A stretch of 64,000 nt of DNA from positions 6,977,610 to 7,041,609 of the forward strand of contig NC_035169.2 of assembly GCF_001659605.2 (NCBI RefSeq), in the 5' to 3' direction. Positions 48,501 through 59,749 of this stretch are shown piece after piece. Made by a program: the position numbers and the translations under genes. The notes below the pieces were generated by a model. The model saw only the letters and a list, made by a program, of their open reading frames with translations. It had not been told where the DNA came from and ran no database searches. The DNA comes from Manihot esculenta. Lineage: Eukaryota > Streptophyta > Magnoliopsida > Malpighiales > Euphorbiaceae. Position 1 is the first letter of the stretch. Every line of letters begins with the position of its first letter.

Positions 48501-50840
48501 CTAAGATTCTTGTGAATTTCGTACCTCCTATGGAATTTTGTGTGCTCATGATGCAGCATAAGGAAACTGTTTCTGCTTTGGAGGATGATATTGCCATAAT
48601 TTTCAATTAACATAGGTTCATCTTCTTCAATTAATTTCATTTTTCTTAATCAGACTCTGGATAATTCAACGGAAAACTGTGCAAGTTTTGACATTCATTC
48701 ATTATCATCAGAGAGTGAGGAAGATGATGCACTATCATCTAGTAGCAATGAAGACGAGATACAATCCTTATCAACTTTCAATGCAAGTAAAGGAACTCAG
48801 GAAGATAATTTTCAAGTACCAGAACTTGGAATGGTATTCTCTTCTGATGGCGAGGTTTATGAATTTTACAAAAAGTATTCTAAAAGAATTGGTTTCACTG
48901 TAAGAAAAGGAAAGGTGCATCGATCATCCAATGGAGACATTAGAGAACGGTTCTTTTTTTGTTCAAGAGAAGGGTTTCGGTCAAAGAAGCAAGCCAACAA
49001 GCTAACGAAGTTCAAGAGAAAAGAAACCAGAACAGGCTGCAGAGCCAGGATCAGGTGTACAGTAGAAAATGGAAAATGGGTAATCTCCCAATTTTGTCAA
49101 GAGCACAATCATCAACTTGATGGTTTCAGTAAAACCTTTGAGCCCTACTTGGTGCTTCCCACCCGAAACGAAGCTGGGGCAACAAAATATTTTGAGTTTG
49201 GCAAGATGGGTTGCAGTACCTATGTCCATGAAGCAAAAATAAATAGCCTACAAGCTGAAGATGCTCAAAGCTTAATAAATTATTTCAGACATATGCAGGT
49301 TGAGGATTCGTCATTCTTCTATGCAGTTCAAGTAGATGCCAATGGCTGCATGACAAATTTCTTCTGGACAGATGGCAGGTCAAAGATAGACTATGAATAC
49401 TTTGGTGATGTTCTTATTTTGGACACAGCTTTTAAGATGGACAAGTTTGGAATGATTTGTGCACCCTTTCTGGGACTTAATCATCATCAACAGTATGTCC
49501 TATTTGGCTGTGCTTTTTTGCTTGATAAGAGCAATGACTCATTTTGTTGGTTGTTTGAGACATTTATGGAAGCTATGAGAAGGCGTCAACCAAAAACAAT
49601 TTTTACGGATGAGGGTCAACCAATGGTTGATGCAGTAAAAATGGTAATGCCGGAAGCAAATCATCAACTTGGTTTGTGGTATGTCTTCCGGAATGTGTCA
49701 AAACACCTACCCACATACTATGGGCAACCTGACTTCGCAAGCCTCTTTAATAAATGCATCTCTGGTTGTGACACACAGGAAGAATTTGAGTCAAGATGGA
49801 GTTCTTTGCTGGAACAGTTTGATCTTCACAAAAATGCATGCCTTAATACATTATACATGTATAGGAAAAGATGGGCTCATGTATTCAACAAGCGAACTTT
49901 TGGTGCTGGCATTCACTGCTTGGAAAACATCAAAAATATTTTTCAAAATTTTACAAGTGAGACCATGAGTCTACCAAAGTTTGTTCAACAATATTTTCTA
50001 GCTGCAGAACAACAACGTAGAGAAGAGTTATATGAAGATTTTCATTGCAATGGAAGTGCACCCGAAATGACTCTTCATTATGGTTTGGTTGAGAAACAAG
50101 CAGCTAGTATGTATATACACTTGCACAGTGTTCTCTGCGTTCCAGGAGGAGTGGAGAAAACTTTCATCAGTGGCGTTAAGGGAAATTTCTAGTAATGGAC
50201 CGATTTCTACGTTCAAATTGACAGAGGTGGGCCCAAAGGAAAGCATTTTGGAATACAATTGTTTGGATTCTAGTATTAGCTGTAGTTGTGGGAAATATGA
50301 ATCAGTTGGCATTTTATGTGCGCATGCCTTGAAGGTACTCAATGCAAGAAACATTTTATGTATACCACCCAAATACGTATTAAAGAGGTGGACAAAGTCT
50401 GCTAAAGATGGTATAGTGACAGATCTCCATGGACAAGAGGTGACTGGCAGAAAGCAAAAGCCAGTTGATTTCCTTATGCGCAAAGCTTTGAATGTAATTA
50501 CTAAAGGTGTATCAGTCAAGGAGAGCCAAGATATAGTTGAGGATTGCTTAGACATGACATTAAAAAGGGTGGAAGGAGTTCTGAAATCAAAGAACATAAA
50601 TGATCTTAAAACAACAGATGCTGAAGCTCATTATGAAGACAGTAATGGCGTCTGCAATCAGCTTTCAACAGAAGTAATGAAATGTAAGAATGACGAAATC
50701 TCCTATCTATGTTATATTTTACACGTTAACCTTCTTTATTTCGCCTTTTTTTATAATTGCTGATTTACATCATATTTTTAATAGGTGGTTCCAACCCTAT
50801 AAAAAAAATTTTCGTGCTTTATTTGTACCATATGCTTTGA
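45520..50840 (+). CDS. FAR1-related sequence (FRS) protein, one frameshift near its C-terminal third
   Basis: Exon 1 is 45520-45918, exon 2 48654-50683 and a likely exon 3 50785-50840; about 825 aa if the frame were continuous. FRS proteins are transposase-derived transcription factors related to FHY3/FAR1 of phytochrome A signalling. The FAR1 zinc-finger domain (residues about 198-289) has CSREGFRSKKQ, GCRARIRC and HNHQ. The MULE transposase-like core (about 388-482) has LDTAF, FTDEGQ and NHQLGLWYV. The SWIM finger is at about 50269-50325 (CSCG...CAH). At about 50109-50121 (ATGTATATACAC) the frame shifts: the first frame stops at 50190-50192, while the family sequence VFSAFQEEWRKLSS continues in another frame. 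About four extra bases would explain this. It may be a recent lesion or a sequence error. Exon 3 ends CGSNPI plus a short tail, where relatives run longer. Confidence 0.82.
46650..48490 (-). mobile_element. Antisense RTE-type LINE remnant in FRS intron 1
   Basis: Read on the minus strand from 48490 downward, RTE landmarks come in the right order despite stops: REAKKAISEIY (about 48390), ENEIKERWRSYLDKLFN (about 48180-48240), EVGVAWLTKL-like sequence near 48000-48040, TLVVIFKNEGV (about 47915-47950), NHFGVMPGKYTI (about 47765-47800) with FIRRFIKIYIERKKALCM. Then, beyond the TRIM insert, a region near 46980-47000 reads DDIVSMDET, and GGVT...GVLCDCQI lies near 46690-46730. It is 5'-truncated and dead. 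It makes the intron 2.7 kb long. Confidence 0.8.
47268..47704 (+). mobile_element. TRIM (miniature LTR retrotransposon), apparently a partial tandem
   Basis: The 5' LTR (47268-47415) opens TGTTGAATCTCATATCAG and ends AAATTTAATA. It is followed at once by TGGTATTAGAGT (47416-47427), a near match to the primer-binding site TGGTATCAGAGC for initiator methionine tRNA. The 3' LTR (about 47590-47704) repeats TTGAATCC...ATAGACACTC...GGTAAGTTAGACC and ends AATTTAACA. Inside, 'TGTTGGGCCTC..ATAAATATG.CACACACCAG' occurs twice, with an LTR stub (TTGAATCCCACGTATCAG) between. This suggests two units sharing LTRs, with the middle one cut short. It lies within the antisense RTE. Target repeats (TCATG/CCATA) are imperfect. 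Confidence 0.8.
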
Positions 50841-53800
50841 CAAAATGTTGGATTCTTTACCTTCGATCAGTTCCCTACCCTCTTTCACAACTTCATTCAT
50901 AACCCAAAAATTGAAGGGAAATTCTTGCCCAGACTCCTAAATGGATCCGAGACATAAAAACCTGAGGTTTTATGATTGTTATCTGTAAAAAATTTTGCCT
51001 GGGATCCATGTAAACTCAGCTAGGCAAGTTTTTCCCCAGATGGAAATGAAAACCGATCTATCCCATTTCCTATTTATCGTGTTATATAACATTTGCCCCC
51101 ATCCCCCACCCCCTTTCCTTATTTCTCGTCACAGTATGAACTTTTGTTGCTGTTATTTAGATATGGGCTCATGCATGGGTATGGTATTTTTTTTTTCTTT
51201 TTCAGTGGCATTGGTTTTAGATGTCACAGTGGTGCGTGGACCAGGTTCAACTTATGAATTGGTAAGAGTGCTTAACACAGACCTTCTAAATTAGTTGCCT
51301 CCAAATTGTCCTTTTTTGGTTTTTTACTTTTTCCAGATCATCCTCAGCTTGTCTTGAAAGCATAGACCCTGTTAACCAATAGTGCTTCTTATGGAATTAC
51401 AGAAATACAGTTTTAGGAAGCATTCGGAGAAGAAAATGGGAGAGGCAACCAAAGATGGTAGGTCCTGATATAATCTCTCTCTGAGATCTTTGGTAACTCC
51501 TTTTGGTATTGTACGAGAATTCTTACGTGAACCAATGATATGTCTTCGTTATATGCAATGTAAAGCTGTTAAGAGCAGTTAGAGAAATTGTTAGCTGGTT
51601 AATGTACCACTGAGGCTAGAAAGACTATTAACCTGGATGATTCCAGATTGTACGAACTTGTCTTGAGTTTGGTAAATAATACAACTATTTTCGGTGCTCT
51701 CTTTTATTGTTCATTAGTTGAGACAAGTAGTTAAATACACGTACACTATTACCAAGCCACATCTTTTACAATCAATAGACTTCATTGAAGCCAGAACATT
51801 CATAAGACTAAATTTATATAGATCTGTAATATAAATATATATAACTTTATATAATTTGATGACTGCTGGACCACTAACATTAAGGCTGAGATCGATTTTG
51901 GAAGAAGAGTTAGTTTCAAAATCTATCAGAATCCACTACATAAGTTGATCTATCAGCATGTCACCTAATTCGCGGTTGAAGTAGGTCAGACTAATCGAGA
52001 ACCCGGACTCATTAGAGAAGAATTCAGCTCATCTAACGTGACGAGGAGTAGGAGAGTAAGTCCAATTACGCCGTGACCCTATGAGCATGGGTGCCGAAAG
52101 GAAATTAAATGGCCGCCTAGTGAGGATGGACAGACAGATACGCTCATACGTAACTTATTCATACACACAAAACTTATTCATACACACAAAAATTTTATTT
52201 CTTTCTGAATTTCAGTATTCTTTTTGAAAATTTTTCAATGCATATATATTGTAGAATGAACTTATGCGTGGCTTGATCTACATTTAAAAATATAGATAGA
52301 TGTTTAATCTTATAAGCAGGTAATTTTGCTTTCACAATTTTTTAATAGTAATTTATCTTGCTAAATTACTCTTAAAATTAGTAAATTTTACTTTTTTTGA
52401 CATTAATGGAATATATTAGAACATTAATAAATAACTTTTTATTTATTTTTATTTAATCGTTTTAAAAGTTCTATCTAAAATCATTTTTCACTTTGAGAAG
52501 ATTAACCAGCATCAATTATTCTTTTCTAATTTTACTCTTACATCTATTAAACACAATAATTATTTCTATAACTTTTTAAAACCTAAATTATCTCTTTTTC
52601 TCTCTCTTAATTATCTTATTTTTTTTAATAAAAAGAGATAATTAATTTTGTTAAATTAATTAATATTTTTTGCTGTAATTTATGTGGTTCCTTAATCATA
52701 TAAAAAACCTTAAATGATGCGAAGAAAAGGTAAAATGAGGGTATATTACTATCTAAAAAAGAAAAGTCAGATGAAAGAATAACAAATAATAAATTTTACA
52801 ATATAATTTTCATTGAGGACTAAAATTTGATTTTTTTAAAAATAATCTTTAAAAGCTTTTATAATTATTAAATTTTTAGTATAATAATAAAAACTCGTTT
52901 TATTTCTCAAGTTGTCATCGTACAAATATGATAACTATTTGAATAAATTATACTTTAATTTTTTATTTTAACAAAATTAATAAATTAATTTATATATTTC
53001 TAAAATTAAACACTTCAATTTTTTTATAATCAATCAATTTAAATAAAAAATTTATCCATCTATTTTTACTCAGAAAAGTGTAAAAATATCTTTATTAAAT
53101 TTTTTAAATGAATAAATTATATTTAAATTCTTAAATTTTTATATATTTAATAAATCGGTCTTTATATTTTTAAAATTACACCCTTAAATCTCTATTAACT
53201 TTTATTTATAATATCTTATTTAATTAATTTTTAATATTTTTTATTTTTTAATTTTAATTCATTAAAATATTTCAATATTTATAATTTCAAAATTTTTAAA
53301 AAATACTTATAATTTTAGCTATTTTTAAATAATATCATAACTTTTTAAATAAATTATAAACTTCTATAAAAAATACTTTAAGAAAAATTATATTTTCAGA
53401 AATTTGATCATCCACTAATTTTGAGCTATTGTATTCGGTGAATAGAATAATTGTAATTTATCGAGAGATTTAAAATTTTAATTTTAAAAATGTAAAGACT
53501 GATTCGCTAATTATACTAAAATTTAAAATCTAAAATATAGTTTATATAATATAAATTTTTTTATTAATATTATAAAGGATTTAAATATTCTTAAAAATAT
53601 TTTAAATATTTAAAGTATTTATTATTTTTTTGATCGGTGGACTATAATTTAAATAGATTAATTATATAAAAATTTAAATATTTTAAAAATACAGAAACTA
53701 TTCATTAATTATCTTAAAATTTAAATACTAAAATGTTATTTATTCTGATTGTTTTTTAAAACTAAACCTATTCTAAATAATATTGAAAACATTAAAGAAA

Positions 53801-54756
53801 AAGGCCAGAAAGCAAGAAAATAAAATATTATTATTGCTAAAAGTAATCACAAACTTGTTGACATTACATGCCGAACCTTGAATTTTCAAAGTCCCTCGTC
53901 AATCACTCATGCCCACTTCATTAGTGACCGACACAATTAACAATTTTTAGAGGTCCAACTAATTGATCTTTTATTAATTACTAATAATTATTATCTTAAA
54001 TATTTAAATTTATATATTTTATAAATAAATAATTTAGTAATTATTAAATTTACTTTTAAATAAGTAAGTTCATGATATTTTAAAAAAAAAATTCTATTTA
54101 TTTTTTAAGGAAAAAAAAAACTCGCATTAATCAGACAGATTCACGGTAGAAACACGGCATGTGACAATGTGTGAAAAGGACCAAACTCGGATAAAATAAC
54201 CTTAATAATTTCATATTTTTATTAGATTAATTTCATCAAAAGTAGTAAACGGCCGGTCGGCCGGTCGTCTTTGCCAAATCACAATTTGACTACAAATTCT
54301 TCCCAAAAAATATAAATAAATTATTTACACATTGATACATATTTGCTTTGAAATTAGCTTCACTTTCAATACATTAATAAAAAGGAGAATCCCATATTTT
54401 ATATTCAAATCCTGTTTGCTTCAAAGTAAAATTATTTAATGGATTTCAAGAATAATTTTTTAAATATAATCATCACAACCAAACAAGGCCTTAGCAAATG
54501 GATTACTCACTATTATATTATTTAGTGAAACAAACTAAATAATGTGAGATTTACACTTCACATATCTCATCACTTGCTGCCTGCTCTCACATGGTTGATG
54601 GAGAGCAACGTCTCTTTCTTTGATCTTTCCCTTTTCTTTTTTACTTTCTATAATTCAAAATTGATGAGGCAAAAAAAAAAAAAAGAAATTATGGGTATAC
54701 AAGTGTAATTTGGCTTCAGATTTCAACTGCAGCATCTGAAATTTGAGATCTTCTAT
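50841..54756. other. Region between the FRS gene and the TBL gene
   Basis: To about 51700 it is mixed and may contain FRS 3' UTR or extra exons: candidate exons end at GTAAGA near 51262 and start after TTACAG near 51402 (KYSFRKHSEKKMGEATKDG). A balanced-composition patch at 51880-52210 ends with a short tandem repeat. From 52300 to 54150 it is AT-rich, with CGGCCGGTCGGCCGGTCG at about 54251. No gene is certain. Confidence 0.45.
52150..52189 (+). repeat. Tandem duplication of 19 bp
   Basis: ACTTATTCATACACACAAA is present twice, back to back, at the edge of a GC-balanced patch that may be a transposon remnant. Confidence 0.6.
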
Positions 54757-57141
54757 TTACCTGTGTCTCTTCTGAGCTTGGAGCTTTTGGTGCTCGTTTA
54801 TTAAGAGCTCGGAGTAAAGAATCTCATTCCAGGCATCAGGAACGCCGGGAAGACACCAGTGGCTGCAGTCTTGGTATAGGAGCGGTGATCTTCTTTCCTC
54901 CAGCGAAAGCTTCTGCTTCCGGTAGATTGAAGGGTGGCCATCCTTTCTGTAATCTGTCATTTGTGTCACGTTCAAGTATTTGACATGAGTTTTCATCCCT
55001 CTTAGTATCTTCTCCAGCACTAGCATCTTGGGTGGATATTCTCTTAGATATGTTGCATTCTTGATTGGCTCAACTTCACTGTCGCACGCGCCGCCGGAGT
55101 TCCATTGCCCGCCGCTGCAAAAGATCACTCGATCAGATCTAAAGCACTTGCTAAGAAAAAAGATCATGCAGAAATTTGAAGTCTTGCTTTCACCTGAAAT
55201 GTGAAGCAGAATATCCTCTGAAGAAGACAACAGACTTCATTGGATTTACATTGGCATCAACCCATCTAGCCCAAGTTGTTAAAGCTTTTCTAAATGCTTC
55301 AAGAACATTCAGCTCATCATAGACATGACTCCCTTCTTGATAATAATCCTTTCTGCAAATACAAACTACTAGTTTAGTTTACTTTCGCTATAAGAAATAG
55401 GTAAGATGCCACGCTACTAAGACTTGGTCACAAAAGGTTCAATTTGTTGTAGTGTTTTGATTAGGAAACAAGCCGGCTCGGATTCCATGGAAGCAATCCA
55501 AGCAATTAGAAGCTTACCCTTTAGAAGTTTTCTCATGAGTCCACCAGTGACCAGTGTTGAAGATGATGATATCTGCATTTTTATATTGATCAGATGATCT
55601 CCCTACCAAATCAAGCCGAAGAGTCTCTTTCTTGCTTCCATTTTTGTCAGACATTTCCCATTCTTGCACTAAGAAAGGAGATACAAAGAACTCTATAGTG
55701 CAGTCATAATCCTATCAATAATTCCACAAAGAAATTTCACTCAATTATGGATTAGAAGAAAAGGAGATGAAAAGACTAATAGACTCGAGAAAACTTACTT
55801 TGAATATGAAGGAATATGAAGCTTCTCCTCTAAAATGGTGTCTCCCATTGGCTTCAAAAACCTTGCTTTGATCTTTCACTGAGCCTTTCAGCATGCAAAC
55901 GAGAGATTCCCACATATTCCTATTGAGAGAATCTCCCACGAAAACGAGTCGTTTTCCTTTCAACATATCTAACATATGTGCAGGGTTTAATCTACAAACC
56001 CATATAACAAAATCAGCAGATCAGAATCCAAATCCAATTACTCGTAGAGATTATAAAATACCCAAATGATCATTGACAATAATTTTAATTCATACCTTGG
56101 TAAAGTGCAGCTCTTTGGCTTCCATTTGTATTTCTGATAGTCTTTGTCTGGTCTGCCATTAATAATGCAATTGAATTGCTCGTCAATCAGTGAACAAGAC
56201 CCAGGTTTGTAAAGAGGATAAGAATCATCCCTCACCCATTCACCATCAAACAAATCACAATTCAACAAGCTTTCGATCCCTTGATTGGCTGACGCCTCTG
56301 AATTAGTCTCATTCTTCTGTTTCGACCCATTACTGTGTTTCTTCGACAGAGAAGCAGTGTAATTCGATGCTTCGTTCTTCACCTCAACTCCTTTCTCTTG
56401 CTTCCCAGAATTTCCTTTCACCGAAGAAGCAGAGTTCGTGGGTGATTGTGGATTCTGATTTGCCGGCACCGGTGAGACTGGTTTCGTAGATGATTTTGCA
56501 TTCTGATTTGCTGGCACCGGTGAAACAGATTTTGTGTTTGCTCGCACAGGGATCATTGGCGAAGGAATTGTGGTTTGATTTGGCTTCAATGCATGATCTT
56601 TATCAGAATTCTGTATATTCTGAGTGTTATTTTTTGCAGTAGACGATACCTCACTGACAATTGAAGCATTATTCGACTGATTCGCTTGAAAAACCAGAGG
56701 TTTAACAGAATCAACTGTATTCTGTGTGCGATTTTGTACAATGGGCAAGTCTCTCACCCCATTATTTGCACCAGAAGGCTGAGACAAACTCGTGTTAGAT
56801 CCGGCGTCGCTTTGCGTAGGCAAAGTAGAGAAGTCATGCTCTTGTTGGTCCGATGATGAGTTGTTGGGCGAGAAGTAAGAGAAAATAGAAGAGAATCGAG
56901 ATCTGTAAGAATCATAAGAAGTAGTAACAGAGCTAGAAGTAAATATATTAGAGAACCAAGGAGAAGATGAGTTAGGAGAAGGGTTGAAAGCTAAAAAAAC
57001 AGTGAAAGCAACAAAAGCAAACATAAACCCATAAGCAAAAGCTAGAGTTCTTCTAGTTTTAAGAAGAGAAGAAAGACGACTTATGTCTGAGACAAGGGTT
57101 CCTCCATTAATGGAGATGTACTTAGTGTCTGAACCAGGCAT
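54757..57141 (-). CDS. Trichome birefringence-like (TBL/PMR5 family) wall polysaccharide O-acetyltransferase
   Basis: Five exons on the minus strand join in frame: 57141-56096, 55991-55799, 55711-55518, 55352-55194, 55114-54757, giving 649 aa. The start is ATG 57141 (MPGSDTKY); the frame runs further upstream without an ATG. One membrane helix (residues about 32-52) suggests a type II Golgi protein. A long Ser/Asn/Pro-rich lumenal stem (about 55-290) has several N-glycosylation sites and two VSPVPANQN repeats. The PMR5N domain (about 293-349) has CDLFDGEWV and a Cys-rich pattern. The catalytic domain has VGDSLNRN (GDS at 368-370) and DCSHWCLPG (D613, H616), the Ser-Asp-His set of plant acetyltransferases of this family. 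The long stem points to the TBR/TBL1/TBL2 branch, linked to pectin or xylan acetylation and cellulose deposition. No defect was seen. Confidence 0.93.
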
Positions 57142-57262
57142 GAGAGACCAAAAAGGCTTAGACCCTCTCTTTGATTGTTTGAGAAAATGGCAATGGAGAA
57201 GGTAGCGAAGCAAGAAACGAAGAAACTGGAGCAGCTTTTTAGAGAGAAGTCTAACTGTTACA

Positions 57263-57284
57263 AGAGAGAGAGAGAGAGAGAGAA
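57263..57284 (-). repeat. GA/CT microsatellite in the TBL leader
   Basis: (AG)n on the plus strand, hence CT-rich in the TBL transcript about 120 bp before its ATG. This is typical of plant 5' leaders. Confidence 0.65.
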
Positions 57285-57299
57285 GTGTTTTACTATGAG

Positions 57300-59575
57300 T
57301 TGAACGAAGACGAAGGTTGTCGAAGAAGCGGAGATGGAGTCATCGCACTAGCTGTAAAAATGGACCTGGTTTTGTCGGAAAATTACAAAAGTGCCACTTC
57401 ATCCTCTTTCTTATTTTAGGACGATATTATCAAGAGTAAATATTTACTCCATATTATTAAAAATTAACTTATTAACTATTTAAACACAAAATCATAATAT
57501 ATATTAAATCTAAGTATATAAAATTAAAAATTATTTACCACTTAAAATAATAAATTATCCTTAATAAGATTATATGGAAATTTATTTAAAAATTAATATC
57601 TTTTATTTTTTAATTATGTTAAAATTAATATTATTCAAAATAAATTATTTATTATTTTGAGATAAGAAAATATTTTTTAAAAATAACATTTAGTAAAGGA
57701 GAAGTGGCAAAAAGAAGCAAGTATTAGTCCCATCACCAAATGAGGAAATTCAATTTCCAGTTCATACCATGCGATCTCCCACTTCTAACCACTTCCCGAT
57801 AAATGCCTTCCGCGTGGACCCCCCACTCTACCATGAACAATTTTTTCCCCTAATTTATTTTAGTTTTTAATTCCGTACACAGATCCCACGTGTCAAAATT
57901 TTAGGCATCAGTAGAGAAAAGGACCGAATGTACGATCGTGATTTAAGGAGAACCTACTACAGAGATATACGGTCACCTGCGGTGGGTGAAGCACTGGAAT
58001 GTGGCTTGTGCCCCTTCGACACTTGAAGCACCCATCACATATAAATTAAAATTGTTAAATTAATTTTGTTTCCGAGTTATATAATAAAATTTAAAATATA
58101 TCAATTTGAATTTTTGGTGTTATATTTGAATAATTATTAAAATAATAAATAAATTTAAATAATTAAATAAAATATTATTTGCACTTTAAAATTATAATAA
58201 ATTATAATTTTATTTAATTTTATTAATAATTAAAGATAAATTCGAACTGCAAACTAAAATTTAGTGTATTAAAAATTTGCTGATAAAATTTAGTGGGACA
58301 TTAACCCATTAAAATTCGATGGGCACATCCATTTGTCATTGTTTTATAACTTTGCCGTTTTCTTGTTTTGTGGTAAAATCTTTGTCGTTTTGTATAGGAG
58401 TATCAGGTTGCTTAGAGGTCCGTGAAAAGGCATAAAAATAAAAAAATAATAATAATAAAAAAACAACTACCTTAAAATTATTTTTTTAAAAATAAAATCA
58501 AATATTTAAAAAATAAAATTTTATATTTATTTAAATACATTTATTATTGTATTAAATTTATAAGTATATTTTAAAATTACTGATAAAATCTTACTACCAT
58601 TTATGTTCCTTGTTGATCTTTTCATGTCATAATCATATTATATCACAATTAAAATTAATGTTTTTTAATTTAATTTTATTTTTATTACATTTTAATTTAA
58701 TTTAATTAGAACATCACACTCCATTTTAATTTTTTTCTACAATTTTATTTTAGTTTTTTAAAATAAAATTTTAATTTAAATGATTTCATTAAAAATTATA
58801 CATTTAAAATAATAAAATATACATAAAATAAATATATTTATTTTTTTAAAATAAAAATTAGAGATTAAAAGAGTAAGATCTGAAACACTTATTATTTTAA
58901 ATAATGTATAAATTTCATTAAATGAATAAATCTTGTAAAACTATATAATTTTTTAAAATTTAAATTTTAATAATTTTAAAAATTCAAACAGTGAATACCA
59001 CAATTATATAATTTGTCTTTTCTCATAGGTAGAGGGAGTCTTGAAATAGAGAATATTTGTTTTTTTTTAACTATTTTAAAATATATCACATTTATAATAG
59101 TAATAAAAAATGGTAATTTATTTCTTTTGAAGCTTATCCATTATTACTCAATAATCAAAAAGAAGTATTTTTTTTCTTCAAAAGAAGAATAGAAAGGGGA
59201 AAAAAATTCTATTTCAGAGCTTGAATCATGGACCTTATTAATAATGCAGTGGTTGAAGAAAAATCCATTAAATTGCATGAAAATGATGTGATTGGATGAT
59301 TTCATTAACAATCCGACAGATGATGACAAGTTTGAATGAGACCTAACTATGCAACTGATGGAAAATTATAATCAAATCCTTAAATATTTAGTAAATTTAC
59401 TAATTTATCTATATTTTGAAAACATTCAATTAAGAAAATTAATTTTAAAAAACTCATTTTATTATTTGATTTTTTTAAAAATAGAATTTAAAAAATTTCC
59501 ATTGATAAAAAATATTTATTAGAGTTTTTTTAATGCTAAATATTAAAAAAAAATTCTATGGAATAATAGGAGCCA
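57300..59575. other. TBL upstream region and AT-rich DNA
   Basis: A more balanced stretch at 57700-58030 carries a G-box core CACGTG (57887-57892) and is the likely distal promoter of the TBL gene. From 58040 it is AT-rich without genes. Confidence 0.5.
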
Positions 59576-59635
59576 CAAGTGGTATTAATTTGGAAAACGG
59601 ATCCGTACGCTTTAGCATGGACTCAAGTGGATTAC

Positions 59636-59748
59636 ACGTCAGCTAAGAAAGACCTGTGGTACTGTTCTGTCGGCACCTAATTCGTTAATGAATTTCTCGT
59701 TAAAAATACTCGAGGCATGCTAACGTCAGCATTCAAGGAATATAAATT
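59636..59748 (+). promoter_or_regulatory. Promoter-like patch without a gene
   Basis: Two ACGTCAGC sites (59636-59643 and 59723-59730; TGACGT-type bZIP/TGA sites) lie before TATAAATT at 59741-59748, in an island of balanced composition. No ORF follows. It may be a promoter remnant or drive a non-coding transcript. Confidence 0.3.
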
Positions 59749-59749
59749 C

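Larger units (their letters stand above)
40900..49218 (+). repeat. Tandem duplication, unit 2
   Basis: Repeats unit 1 from HAT14 exon 1 to FAR1-related exon 2. In the gene at 45520 the matching point (GCAGTA, 49213-49218) is followed by normal FAR1-related sequence, whereas in unit 1 it is followed by HAT14 sequence. That identifies the breakpoints. Unit 2 carries the RTE/TRIM insert in its FAR1-related intron and an extra insert at 41868-42687. Confidence 0.85.

Noticed and set aside
51206..51470. Possible last exons of the FRS gene
   Set aside because: Splice-like sites exist (near 51262 and 51402), but the frame from exon 3 stops earlier and the peptides do not clearly match FRS C-termini.
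57142..57213. N-terminal extension of the TBL protein
   Set aside because: Open frame starting with TTG only. ATG 57141 gives the expected short cytosolic tail.
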